NCBI GenBank assembly: GCA_038150225.1
Contig: JAYQWG010000004.1
Coordinates: 1 to 64,000, forward strand
Direction: 5' to 3'
Source: Lucifugimonas sp038150225
GTDB taxonomy: Bacteria > Chloroflexota > Dehalococcoidia > Lucifugimonadales > Lucifugimonadaceae
Length of the DNA: 64,000 nt
Shown: positions 7,569 through 15,627 of the stretch, piece after piece
Layout: each line of letters opens with the position of its first letter
Position numbering within the stretch: the first letter of the stretch is position 1
Translations under genes and position numbers: made by a program
Notes under the pieces: generated by a model
What the model was told of the DNA's origin: nothing
Seen by the model: only the letters and a program-made list of their open reading frames with translations
The model's database searches: none

Positions 7569-8883
7569 CTTCTCGCCCCTTGAACGACATCCGGATTGGT
7601 GTGCCGACGAACCCGAAACGATCTCGCAAACGGTTTTCCAAATACCTGCGGTAGCTGAAGTGTATTAGTTCCGGGCTTCGAGCGGAAAATTCAAACGTAG
7701 GTGGCGAAGTTCTCGATTGAATTGCCCTGTAAATCCGTGGGCGACGACTTCCAATTCCGGGAAGTGGGTTTTCCCCCATTGCGTCGAACACAGCTTTACT
7801 CACGTCTGAGCGTGGCACTTGCCGGGAGAATTCATCGTAGACGGACAGAATCATCGGAACGATCTTGTCGACACCTGAGCCTGTAAGTGCCGAGGTAAAC
7901 ATAACGGGAACATCAGGAATGAACTTGAACCTGTTGCGAACTTCGGCTGCTGCCTCGTTCTTATCTAATCCAAGCTCTGGCGCGAGATCCCATTTATTGA
8001 TGATTACGATCGCAGCTCGGGAAGCTTCATCGATGTACCCACCAATATGAGTGTCTTGGGCCGTAACAAATTCTGTCGCGTCGAGGATTAGCAGAGAAAC
8101 GTAGCTTCTCTCGATCGCACCGATAGTTCGAATAGCGCTGTACTTCTCAATACCGGCTTCAGTCTTGCCTCGGCGCCGCAATCCCGCGGTATCGAGGAAC
8201 AGCAAACGTTGTCCTTCGTATTCGTAAAGAGAGTCAACAGTGTCTCGTGTTGTACCGGCGACCGGGCTAACAACTGAACGTTTCTCACCAGTGATGGCAT
8301 TGAACAGCGCAGATTTACCGGCATTCGGTCGACCTGCAATCGCGACTCTGACCGAGTTTGGACCTGATGGTTCGAGTTCGTACTCAGGAACGACATCAAA
8401 CAGCGATTGCATTAAGTCGCCAATTCCAGTGTCGTGATAAGCGCTTATTGGATACGGATCTCCAAGTCCCAGCGAATAGAACTCGTAAATCATGTCCTCG
8501 CGAACGAGCGAGTCGGCTTTATTTGCCGCGAGCACTACTGGCTTGCCAGACATTCGGACCATCTGCGCGGCATCTTCATCCGCGTTCGTCACACCGTCGT
8601 TCACATCGACTGCAAAAATCACGCCGTCAGCTTGATCGAGAGCGAGTTGAACCTGTGCCTTGATGTCATCCCACATCAAGTCGTCATGTGGTCGGTCTTC
8701 AACACCTGCGGTGTCCACAAGCAGGAATTTGTGTCGCCCCCATTCAGCATCAATCGATACCCGGTCACGAGTCGTACCTGGCACATCGCTGACAATCGCG
8801 ATCCGTCGCCCTGCCAGCCGATTAAACAAGGTGGATTTGCCGACATTTGGTCGACCAACTATTGCGATTACGGGTAACGCCAT
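7561..8883 (-). CDS. der: Ribosome-assembly GTPase Der (EngA)
   Basis: 440 residues with two tandem GTPase domains and a C-terminal KH-like domain, as in all Der proteins. P-loops are GRPNVGKSTLFN near the N-terminus and GRPNAGKSALFN near residue 185. Each is followed by a DTAG switch, and NKAD and NKWD specificity motifs are present. Der acts in maturation of the 50S subunit. It lies downstream of argF and overlaps plsY, which suggests translational coupling in the der-plsY-gpsA group. Confidence 0.96.
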   Translation of the reverse strand: MALPVIAIVGRPNVGKSTLFNRLAGRRIAIVSDVPGTTRDRVSIDAEWGRHKFLLVDTAGVEDRPHDDLMWDDIKAQVQLALDQADGVIFAVDVNDGVTNADEDAAQMVRMSGKPVVLAANKADSLVREDMIYEFYSLGLGDPYPISAYHDTGIGDLMQSLFDVVPEYELEPSGPNSVRVAIAGRPNAGKSALFNAITGEKRSVVSPVAGTTRDTVDSLYEYEGQRLLFLDTAGLRRRGKTEAGIEKYSAIRTIGAIERSYVSLLILDATEFVTAQDTHIGGYIDEASRAAIVIINKWDLAPELGLDKNEAAAEVRNRFKFIPDVPVMFTSALTGSGVDKIVPMILSVYDEFSRQVPRSDVSKAVFDAMGENPLPGIGSRRPRIYRAIQSRTSPPTFEFSARSPELIHFSYRRYLENRLRDRFGFVGTPIRMSFKGREDE

Positions 8884-8980
8884 AAGTTCGTCTCAAAGAG
8901 CGGTCAACGCTCTCCGAATCTTCTCATACTCCAAGAACTGGGCATGTTTGCCCTGAGAGTTGAAGAAGTTGATCTGGGGT

Positions 8981-9877
8981 TTAGATCAGTTTCTCCATAA
9001 GTGCAGCCTGCGCCCAAAGCCTATTTTCGGCCTGATCGAAGGCAATTGAACGGGGATCGTAGAGAAGTCCATCAGAAATCTCTTCGCCCGGATGAGCAGG
9101 AAGATCATGCATGAACTTCACGTCTGGTTTTGCCAGGTCGAGAAGTTCAGGATTCACCTGGTAGCCAGCAAAATCCTGAAGCCTCTTTTGAGTCTCCGCT
9201 TCCTGTCCCATACTGGTCCATACATCGGTGTAGACAATGTCCGCGCCGTCGACCGCTTCTTTGGGATCTGTCGCCTGGGTGACTGAACCAGGGCCGTACG
9301 CGTTCGCTGAAGCTAGATCGCTCTCAGGAACTTCATAACCGTTTGGGGACGCAACTATCAGGTGTCCACCCAGGCCAACTACTGCATAAGCAAGAGAAAT
9401 AGCGACGTTGTTTCCGTCGCCAACAAAAACTATCTTCTTGCCATTCACTGTTCCGCAGTGCTCGAGAATGGTCTGGGTATCAGCAAGTGCCTGGCAAGGG
9501 TGTTCACCATCGGTAAGAGCGTTGATGACGGGGATCGAAGCGGCAGCGGCAAACTCGTCCAAAGTCGATTGCGCGAACGTGCGAATCACAGCAGCATCTG
9601 CCATGCGTGACATCACGTTGGCAACGTCGGCCACAGGTTCGCGTTTACCCAGACCTACTTCTTCCGGGCTGAAGTAAACGGGCTTGCCTCCGAGTTTCTC
9701 CGCACCGATCCAGAAAGAAAGCTTTGTGCGAAGTGAAGGCTTCTCAAACAGAAGTGCAATTGACTTACCAGCAAGCGCGTTGCTGGACGCGCCGTTTTTC
9801 AGTTCAACTGCGCGGTTGAGGATTGGGAGGATTTCGTCGGCGCTTAAATCGGCGACGTAAAGATAGTGGTTAGTCAT
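8981..9877 (-). CDS. argF: Ornithine carbamoyltransferase
   Basis: 298 residues. The carbamoyl-phosphate motif reads SLRTK (48-52; family STRTR), with HPCQALAD (126-133), the ornithine-binding SMG loop in DVWTSMG (218-224), and a C-terminal MHDLPAHPGEEI in which the usual HCLP Cys is Asp (258). The SMG loop argues for ornithine rather than N-acetyl- or N-succinylornithine as substrate. The enzyme makes citrulline in arginine synthesis. No other arg gene is adjacent. A hairpin in the upstream gap may belong to its leader. Confidence 0.88.
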   Translation of the reverse strand: MTNHYLYVADLSADEILPILNRAVELKNGASSNALAGKSIALLFEKPSLRTKLSFWIGAEKLGGKPVYFSPEEVGLGKREPVADVANVMSRMADAAVIRTFAQSTLDEFAAAASIPVINALTDGEHPCQALADTQTILEHCGTVNGKKIVFVGDGNNVAISLAYAVVGLGGHLIVASPNGYEVPESDLASANAYGPGSVTQATDPKEAVDGADIVYTDVWTSMGQEAETQKRLQDFAGYQVNPELLDLAKPDVKFMHDLPAHPGEEISDGLLYDPRSIAFDQAENRLWAQAALMEKLI

Positions 9878-9920
9878 TTTGAAAATACCTCGACGGGAAT
9901 GAATTAAAGAGAACGCGTTG

Positions 9921-9950
9921 GGTTCGGGGTGCTAGGCACCCATGGTTCGG
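9921..9950 (-). promoter_or_regulatory. Leader hairpin flanked by GGTTCGG direct repeats upstream of argF
   Basis: A perfect 6-bp stem GGGTGC (9927-9932) / GCACCC (9936-9941) with a 3-nt loop is flanked by two GGTTCGG copies (9921-9927, 9944-9950). It is about 50-75 nt before the argF start. No T-run follows, so it is not a normal terminator; a role in argF expression is possible but unproven. Confidence 0.3.
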
Positions 9951-10063
9951 TATCGTCGGTTTCGGAATGTGGGACGAATAATCAACGGTTCAGTCGAGGA
10001 AAAAGGCCGAACTAAATGTCCAACTTTCTCAATTCTATCTATACATCGGAGGAATTTCAGAAC

Positions 10064-10489
10064 TTAAGCAGGTCGAAATTTCAACAGAGTCGCTTGTCCG
10101 TCGTGATGTTCAAACACCGGCACAAGGTCCATACCGATTTGAAGATTGACCGGTTCAGGTTCAATTCCAACGATGTTCGTCGGAATTTTCACACCCTCTT
10201 CAAGTTCGACGAGCGCGGTGATGTAGGGCAAGTCTTCAACGAACCCGGGATGAGGAGCCGCATGGACAATCGCGAAAGTAAAAAGGGTTGCCCTACCTGA
10301 AGCTTTTACCCATTCAACTCCTGCTTCACCAGAGGAAGGGTCATGAATGGAAATGCCGCGAGGAAAAAACTGTAACTCACCAGTTTTCTTGGACCGTTGA
10401 AGCCAGATTTCCTCGTTCTTAAGTCCTTCCCAGTACTTTTCTGACTCAGGCTGAACAACCGGCTGTGGTTTTTGCGGTGAACCATTCAT
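10064..10489 (-). CDS. DUF35 OB-fold protein without zinc-ribbon Cys, partner of the thiolase-like protein
   Basis: 141 residues from the ATG at 10489, chosen because it follows the thiolase-like stop by 1 nt and has GAGAGG just upstream; an ORF extends further 5' but inside the upstream gene. The layout is that of DUF35 proteins: N-terminal helix (SEKYWEGLKNEEIWLQR), rubredoxin-like segment, then OB fold (WVKASGRATLFTFAIVHAAPHPGF and LPYITALVELEEG). The four zinc Cys normal in the ribbon (CxxCG...CPxC) are all missing: the segment reads SKKTGELQFFPRGISIHDPS. DUF35 proteins bind thiolase-like enzymes and bring CoA substrates to them. Confidence 0.85.
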   Translation of the reverse strand: MNGSPQKPQPVVQPESEKYWEGLKNEEIWLQRSKKTGELQFFPRGISIHDPSSGEAGVEWVKASGRATLFTFAIVHAAPHPGFVEDLPYITALVELEEGVKIPTNIVGIEPEPVNLQIGMDLVPVFEHHDGQATLLKFRPA

Positions 10490-10490
10490 A

Positions 10491-11654
10491 TCAACCTCTC
10501 CCCAAAACAACTGTTCCGGTCGACGACAGTAGTCCACCAGTCCCGTGCGCGAGCGCAAGTTCGCAATCTTCTAGCTGTCGTTCACCTGCCTGGCCACGCA
10601 GTTGTCGTGCTGCCTCGACCAGAGTGAATATTCCGTACATTCCCGGATGGGTGTAGGAAAGTCCTCCACCGTTAGTGTTCAGCGGAAAGTCACCACCTGG
10701 AGCAGTTCGCTGGTCACCGACGAAATCAGGAGCTTCACCCGGTCCGCAGAAACCAAGATTCTCCAACGTAACGAGGACGGTATAGGTGAAAGAGTCGTAG
10801 ATCATCGCCAAATCTAGATCGGAATGAGTCACGCCTGCCATTTCCATCGCTTGCGGTCCGGTGTTACGTCCAAAGGCACTGGTCAAATCAGGCATTTGCG
10901 AAATCATCGAGTGATCGTGTCCTTCACCTGCCCCAAGAACAGCAACACTGCCGTTTTTAGCGTCTTTCGCGCGCTCTTTCGAGGTGATCACAACGGCTGC
11001 GCCAGCGTCAGTCACCAGACAACAATCAAGCAAATGGAATGGCCATGCTACCCAGCGTGAGTTGTGATAGTCCTCGAAAGTTGCAGGCACATCGTAGAAG
11101 TAGGCCATCGGATTTAGATTCGCCCACTTACGAGTGGAAACAGCTACTTCCGCCATCGCATGGCGTGTGCGATCTTCCCCGTATTCATGCATGTAACGCC
11201 GTGCCGCCATCGCGTAAGAAATTGGCGGTCCCATGATTCCGTACGGTGATTCGTATTGCGCCATTGGTGCGCCCGGGTTACGTGGAATTGGCGCACGATC
11301 CGATCGCCCGCTCTGACCATGAGTAATGAGCGCTACTTCGCAATATCCCGCCTCAATCGCAGCAAGTGCGTGAGCAACGTGAATCACAAACGACGACCCA
11401 CCAACTGAAGTGCTGTCGGTGTAACGAGGTTGGATGCCCATATACTCAGCAACATCGAGAGTCGACCAGCCAGCTGTGAACAACGCATCAACGTCAGAAA
11501 GCTCAAAACCAGCGTCGTCCAGTGCATTGATCGCGGCTCCGGCATGATGCGCCAAAGGTGACTTCTCCGGAACCTTGCCGAGCTTGTTCGACTCCCCAAC
11601 GCCGACGATGTGTGCCTGACCTGAAAGATTCTTCAGTTTGTTGATATTTGGCAT
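10491..11654 (-). CDS. SCP2/Ltp2-type thiolase-superfamily protein lacking the nucleophilic Cys
   Basis: 387 residues with a complete thiolase fold beginning LSGQAHIVGVGESNKLGK, typical of the lipid-transfer/SCP2 branch. The nucleophile region reads SVGGSS (83-88), with no Cys. A His remains in LSYTHPGMYG (H336). The last active-site loop reads HGTGG (370-374) in place of NGCGG. A YDSFT motif occurs at 286-290, as in Ltp2-like proteins. Ltp2 with a DUF35 partner is known to catalyse retro-aldol cleavage of a CoA thioester in steroid side-chain degradation, so an aldolase-type role is more likely than thiolysis; the substrate is unknown. It is followed by the DUF35 gene at 1-nt spacing. Confidence 0.85.
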   Translation of the reverse strand: MPNINKLKNLSGQAHIVGVGESNKLGKVPEKSPLAHHAGAAINALDDAGFELSDVDALFTAGWSTLDVAEYMGIQPRYTDSTSVGGSSFVIHVAHALAAIEAGYCEVALITHGQSGRSDRAPIPRNPGAPMAQYESPYGIMGPPISYAMAARRYMHEYGEDRTRHAMAEVAVSTRKWANLNPMAYFYDVPATFEDYHNSRWVAWPFHLLDCCLVTDAGAAVVITSKERAKDAKNGSVAVLGAGEGHDHSMISQMPDLTSAFGRNTGPQAMEMAGVTHSDLDLAMIYDSFTYTVLVTLENLGFCGPGEAPDFVGDQRTAPGGDFPLNTNGGGLSYTHPGMYGIFTLVEAARQLRGQAGERQLEDCELALAHGTGGLLSSTGTVVLGRG

Positions 11655-11671
11655 TCGCCAGGGCCTTCCAG

Positions 11672-11998
11672 CTATTGCATTGGTGAGTACGGAGTTGGCA
11701 TGAGCGTCTGGTTTCGCACGTTCTTGACGATTAGACCATCCTTGTGTGAGTCGTCAACAACTTTGTGCCACTCAGGGTCTGCGCGGAAGCTATCCCATGC
11801 TGCCATGCGCTGGTTGGCGTCTTCGAACGCGAGCATGTAGGTGAGTTCGTGATTGCTCTCGCCAACATCAGTCACCCAGTACCCGACATTCTTCATACCG
11901 TGCTTTTCAAAAAGCTTCATCGTGTGGTTGGCAAATCGGGCGTGCAAGTTCGGTAATCGCCCGGGTAGGCACTCGTAGACGCGAAGTTCGTAAAGCAT
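11672..11998 (-). CDS. NIPSNAP family protein
   Basis: 108 residues with the NIPSNAP/dimeric alpha-beta-barrel pattern: MLYELRVYECLPGRLPNLHARFANHTMKLFEKHGMKNVGYW, then the acidic LAFEDANQRMAAWDSFRADPEWHKV block. These small proteins are dimeric ferredoxin-like folds, often found beside catabolic genes; a general biochemical role is not settled. It lies 17 nt before the thiolase-like gene on the same strand, so it is probably co-transcribed with the thiolase/DUF35 pair. Confidence 0.85.
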   Translation of the reverse strand: MLYELRVYECLPGRLPNLHARFANHTMKLFEKHGMKNVGYWVTDVGESNHELTYMLAFEDANQRMAAWDSFRADPEWHKVVDDSHKDGLIVKNVRNQTLMPTPYSPMQ

Positions 11999-12068
11999 TT
12001 GTCCCCCTGAGGATTTCGTTGTATCGGTTTCTTGAACAACGAGATTCTCAGAGGTTAGGCGTGCTGAG

Positions 12069-12848
12069 TCAACCGATAACTTTGTTCGCTGCGGCGATCA
12101 TTCGGTGCATCGTCGGATCATCATGAATGTAATTGAGGGTAGGTCCTTCAACCGCGGAAATCGCAATCCGGTCCCTGGTCAGCACCTCGACGTCTGTGCC
12201 TGGTTCGAGTTGCTCACTATCGATCACGATTTGCAGACCAGAGAAAACCTCGAACCCACCATCGCTGTGTGGATCCAGGTACATCTTGAAATCGGAAACG
12301 GCCGGCTTTGCTGCTTCGGCACTCAAGATCGGGTCGTACCTGAACATCGGGTAGTTCACGTTGTAGAGACCAGCTTGGGGTGTTTCTTCACTCAAAAGTT
12401 CGGCAGCAATGGCGCCCGTAACTTTTGCGATCAATTCATCGTCAAGAATATCGCCATGATCCATTGAAAACGCGCAAGCCTTGTAACCCTTGGCTGCAGC
12501 AACAATTGCCGCGCCGAACGTACCCGATATGAACATATTTCGACTCGTGTTGAACCCAGGATTTATTCCTGAAAGCACTACATCCACATCGTGATTCAGG
12601 ACGTGCTCAATCCCGAGGATGACGGAGTCAGCAGGCGTACCGCTAACAGCGAAACAATCGACATCGTCAAAGCGACTGGGAGCGGAATTAATTTTCAAAG
12701 ATTGTCGAAAAGAAATTGCGGTTCCAACACCTGATTTGTTCTCGGCTGGTGCTACCACCGTCACCTTCCCAAGGTGTCTCACCGCATTAACAAGCGCCCA
12801 CACGCCAGGATTGTCGAAGCCATCGTCGTTAGTTACAAGAATGTTCAT
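12069..12848 (-). CDS. surE: 5'/3'-nucleotidase SurE
   Basis: 259 residues. All SurE signatures are present: N-terminal ILVTNDDGFDNPG (metal-binding Asp pair), the APAENKSGVGTAIS loop, FAVSGTPADSVILG and LSGINPGFNTS. The enzyme removes phosphate from nucleoside 5'- and 3'-monophosphates and short polyphosphates with a divalent metal. It lies 35 nt after panC and precedes the NIPSNAP gene. Its place in this run may be transcriptional convenience rather than pathway logic. Confidence 0.95.
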   Translation of the reverse strand: MNILVTNDDGFDNPGVWALVNAVRHLGKVTVVAPAENKSGVGTAISFRQSLKINSAPSRFDDVDCFAVSGTPADSVILGIEHVLNHDVDVVLSGINPGFNTSRNMFISGTFGAAIVAAAKGYKACAFSMDHGDILDDELIAKVTGAIAAELLSEETPQAGLYNVNYPMFRYDPILSAEAAKPAVSDFKMYLDPHSDGGFEVFSGLQIVIDSEQLEPGTDVEVLTRDRIAISAVEGPTLNYIHDDPTMHRMIAAANKVIG

Positions 12849-12883
12849 GCAACAAATGCTAGTCGAAGCCCCGTCAAAACAGG

Positions 12884-13717
12884 TTAATCAAACAGCATGT
12901 TGTCGATGAGTCTTGCCTTGCCGATTCTCACAGCAAGGACCGCGCGGACTGGCGGATTAGCTATTCCGACTTCGTTGAAACTGTGAGGGTCGACGATAGT
13001 GGCATATTGAGTATCGGCAAGTGGTTCTGAATCGAGGACCCTGGTCATCAGTTGCTTGAGATTCTCGGACGACCGCTCGCCGTTACGCCATTCTTGTTTT
13101 GCAGCATTCATTGAGCGATACAGAACGCAAGCGGCTCGCCGTTCGTCGGCTGATAAATACTGATTTCGACTGCTTACGGCGAGGCCATCTGCCTCGCGGA
13201 CGGTTGGTATGCGAACGACTTCGATTTCGAAACCCTGGTTTACGATTAGCTGCTCGATGATTCGTAGTTGTTGGGCATCTTTTTCGCCGAACGAAGCGAT
13301 ATCGGGTCCCACGACATCAAACAGTCGATTAACCACGGTTGCCACACCATCAAAATGCCCTGGTCGATGCGCGCCTTCCAGAACATTCGCAATTGGCCCA
13401 GGCTCGATCTGTTCGATTCCTCCTGGCGGATACATTTCATCGACAGAAGGAGCAAACACAATGTCAGTACCGTGTGCTTCAAATTGGGCTAGATCGTCCG
13501 CTTCCACAGCCGGGTAACTCGACAAATCTTCGCTCTCGCCAAATTGAGTTGGATTCAAGAAAAGCGAACCGATCATTACGTCGCAGAGTGGACGCATGAT
13601 GTCCATGTGTGTGGTGTGCCCAACGTGAATTCCGCCGAGAGTTGCAACGAATCCGACGCGTCCTTTCTGACTACGTCGAACTTCGCGCATTTCAGCAACA
13701 GTTCGCACAACCTGCAT
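12884..13717 (-). CDS. panC: Pantothenate synthetase
   Basis: 277 residues. The nucleotide-binding HIGH-like motif reads VGFVATLGGIHVGHTTHM (usual VPTMGALHEGH), followed by SLFLNPTQFGESEDLSSYP and FDGVATVVNRLFDVVGPDIASFGEKDAQQL (pantoate and ATP site), and SSRNQYLS in place of the KMSKS-like loop. It joins pantoate and beta-alanine with ATP to give pantothenate, the coenzyme A precursor. panB lies 64 nt upstream. No panD is visible; the P1-family peptidase two genes further up is a candidate beta-alanine source. Confidence 0.95.
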   Translation of the reverse strand: MQVVRTVAEMREVRRSQKGRVGFVATLGGIHVGHTTHMDIMRPLCDVMIGSLFLNPTQFGESEDLSSYPAVEADDLAQFEAHGTDIVFAPSVDEMYPPGGIEQIEPGPIANVLEGAHRPGHFDGVATVVNRLFDVVGPDIASFGEKDAQQLRIIEQLIVNQGFEIEVVRIPTVREADGLAVSSRNQYLSADERRAACVLYRSMNAAKQEWRNGERSSENLKQLMTRVLDSEPLADTQYATIVDPHSFNEVGIANPPVRAVLAVRIGKARLIDNMLFD

Positions 13718-13738
13718 TGGTGCCCAATCAAAAATTCG

Positions 13739-13779
13739 ATCCTCTCCCAGCGGGAGACGATTCAGGTGAGGGAGAGACC
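13739..13779. repeat. REP-like palindromic repeat, copy A
   Basis: Begins CCTCTCCCAGCGGGA and closes with GAGGGAGAG, giving CTCTCCC/GGGAGAG outer arms and a CTCCC-AGC-GGGAG inner hairpin. The first 15 bases are identical to the copy at 18031. It fills the panB-panC gap. Confidence 0.7.
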
Positions 13780-13781
13780 TC

Positions 13782-14630
13782 TTATTCGGCGGTCTTCGAG
13801 CCTTCGCGAACGCGAGAATCGTCCGAATAGAACGACTGTGCGTCGGTCGGGAAGGTTCGATTCTTTACATCTTCGCCGTACTGTTCGAGAGCACCTTGAA
13901 TCACCGGTGCAAGATCGGCGTACTTTCCAGAATGTTTCGGTCGGAAGTCAGGATCCAATCCGAGCATGTCGTGGAATACCTGTACCTGACCATCGGTGTG
14001 AACACCTGCGCCAATTCCTATCGTCGGAATATCTAGTGCTTCGGTAATTCGCTTTGCCAGTTCGACTGGAATTAGCTCAAGAACGATCGCAAAGGCTCCG
14101 GCATCTTGCAAAGCTAGTGCATCATCGAGCACATGATTAGCACTCGCTTCAGTCTTACCCTGCACACGGTATCCACCAAGTTGGTTCACATGCTGTGGTG
14201 TCAGACCTATATGTCCCATCACAGCAAGACCAGCCTCGGCAAGGCGGCGCACGATTGGTGCAACCGGCTTTCCGCCCTCGAGTTTTACGGCTTGAGCTCC
14301 GCCTTCTTGAATCAGGCGAGCTGCGTTGCGCAGGGCAGTTTCAGCATCAATTTGGTAGCTGAGGAATGGCATATCAGCCACGATCAAAGGCTTCTGAGCA
14401 CCACGTACAACAGCGGCTGAAGCTCGAACGATGTCATCTACGGTGACAGGGATCGTTGAATCGTGTCCAAGAACCACATGTCCCATGCTGTCTCCGACGA
14501 GGATCATTGGAATATCAGCAGCATCAACAATGCGGGCTGCCGTGTAGTCGTATGCCGTCACCATCGGGATCGGCTCGCCACGGCGTTTCATCTGCTGAAT
14601 CTTGTGGGTTGTGATTCGGCGTTGCGCCAT
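13782..14630 (-). CDS. panB: 3-methyl-2-oxobutanoate hydroxymethyltransferase
   Basis: 282 residues. Signatures of PanB are clear: ITTHKIQQMKRRGEPIPMVTAYDYTAARI, the metal-binding ILVGDSMGHVVLGHDSTIPV, ADMPFLSYQ and GHIGLTPQHVNQLGGYRVQGKT. The enzyme transfers a hydroxymethyl group from methylene-THF to 2-oxoisovalerate to make ketopantoate. It lies between the DUF2520 gene (candidate ketopantoate reductase) upstream and panC downstream. A nested AGGT/ACCT dyad lies about 60-100 nt upstream. Confidence 0.96.
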   Translation of the reverse strand: MAQRRITTHKIQQMKRRGEPIPMVTAYDYTAARIVDAADIPMILVGDSMGHVVLGHDSTIPVTVDDIVRASAAVVRGAQKPLIVADMPFLSYQIDAETALRNAARLIQEGGAQAVKLEGGKPVAPIVRRLAEAGLAVMGHIGLTPQHVNQLGGYRVQGKTEASANHVLDDALALQDAGAFAIVLELIPVELAKRITEALDIPTIGIGAGVHTDGQVQVFHDMLGLDPDFRPKHSGKYADLAPVIQGALEQYGEDVKNRTFPTDAQSFYSDDSRVREGSKTAE

Positions 14631-14692
14631 CGTGCACCTCCGCCCCGGTCGACTGCCACTTGCTAGCCGCCAGGCCTTAGTTCACATCTCTT

Positions 14693-14729
14693 AGGTCATT
14701 ATCACCTATTTTTCAGGTTAATGTGACCT
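14693..14729 (-). promoter_or_regulatory. Nested AGGT/ACCT dyad upstream of panB
   Basis: Two arms, AGGTCATTATCACCT (14693-14707) and AGGTTAATGTGACCT (14715-14729), are inverted imperfect copies (11 of 15 positions), and each arm is itself AGGT...ACCT. On the minus strand the dyad contains GATAAT, a good -10 match, with only a weak -35. This is an operator-plus-promoter candidate for panB; no T-run argues against a terminator. Confidence 0.4.
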
Positions 14730-14736
14730 GTGTGTT

Positions 14737-15627
14737 TCAAATTGGGGTGTTCAATAGTATTTTGATGCGTTCGTACACTGAACCGGATAATCCGCCTTGC
14801 TCCTGTGCAATGTGAAGTGCAGCTGCAGCTAGAGCGGCGTACGCCCTCCCTGTTTCTGGTGATTTCGCAGCTGCGGCCGCCAAATGTGTCTCAACCGTTC
14901 CCACGTCGCCGCGCACATACGGACCGGTGATGGCGCCGGGTAATCCTTTGGCATCCAGTGCGTCTGCAGTCGATTTGATAAGCGGGATCAATCGTTCCAG
15001 TGCCTCTGATCTAGAAATACCAAGCGGTTCCCACATTTCTGCAGCAAGACCAACCAGACCAGAAACAAGTCCACACGCCATGACCGCCGACGTGTGATAG
15101 GCAGCTCTTCCTTCTGTGGTGATGTGAAATCCTGATCCATCTAGAGCTTCAGCAAGTTCAAATAGCCACGAATCAAGATTCTCTTCGCTCGATTCGATAG
15201 CGAAAGAAACACCTTCGAGTTGGTCCGAGGAATCAACTGACGGGAAAGTTTGAAGCGGGTGGAAACCAGCAACTTCTGCACCCGAACCTCTAATTGAATC
15301 CAGTACGGATAGAGGAAGCACGCCCGCGCAGTGAACTGCCGCCTGGTGTGCTCTTAGGTCAATCGAATCAGCAATTTCAGAAATCGCTGCGTCTGGACCA
15401 GTCACGAATACCACGCTCGCTGTATTCGCCGCCGTCTGTGCGCTCTCTACAACAACGGAGTTTGGGAGTTGTTCGGACAACCATTTTCGATGTTCGGTTC
15501 GCCTGCTGGACAACGCTGTGACGTTGTAGCCAGCCTTGCTCATTGCAATTGCGAGACTTGATCCAAGTCGACCAGCGGCGACTATTGCAACCGGGGTTTC
15601 TTTTCCAAGTGACGGCAGTGGGCTCAT
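14737..15627 (-). CDS. Rossmann/DUF2520 oxidoreductase, candidate ketopantoate reductase
   Basis: 296 residues. The N-terminal Rossmann domain has VAIVAAGRLGSSLAIAMSKAGYNVTALSSRR; the dinucleotide motif is AxGRLG, with the first Gly replaced by Ala. The C-terminal DUF2520 domain contains AGFHPLQTFPS (family GxHPLxxF) and the helical AAYHTSAVMACGLVSGLVGLA segment. DUF2520 proteins are predicted NAD(P)-dependent reductases often found near panB and panC. Here it is followed by both, which favours reduction of ketopantoate to pantoate. Its start overlaps the stop of the P1-peptidase gene by 4 nt (ATGA), so the two are translationally coupled. Confidence 0.85.
   Translation of the reverse strand: MSPLPSLGKETPVAIVAAGRLGSSLAIAMSKAGYNVTALSSRRTEHRKWLSEQLPNSVVVESAQTAANTASVVFVTGPDAAISEIADSIDLRAHQAAVHCAGVLPLSVLDSIRGSGAEVAGFHPLQTFPSVDSSDQLEGVSFAIESSEENLDSWLFELAEALDGSGFHITTEGRAAYHTSAVMACGLVSGLVGLAAEMWEPLGISRSEALERLIPLIKSTADALDAKGLPGAITGPYVRGDVGTVETHLAAAAAKSPETGRAYAALAAAALHIAQEQGGLSGSVYERIKILLNTPI

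Noticed and set aside
8897..8913. AGAGCG/CGCTCT hairpin upstream of der as a terminator of argF
   Set aside because: Only 6 bp, with no T-run on the argF strand; left unannotated.
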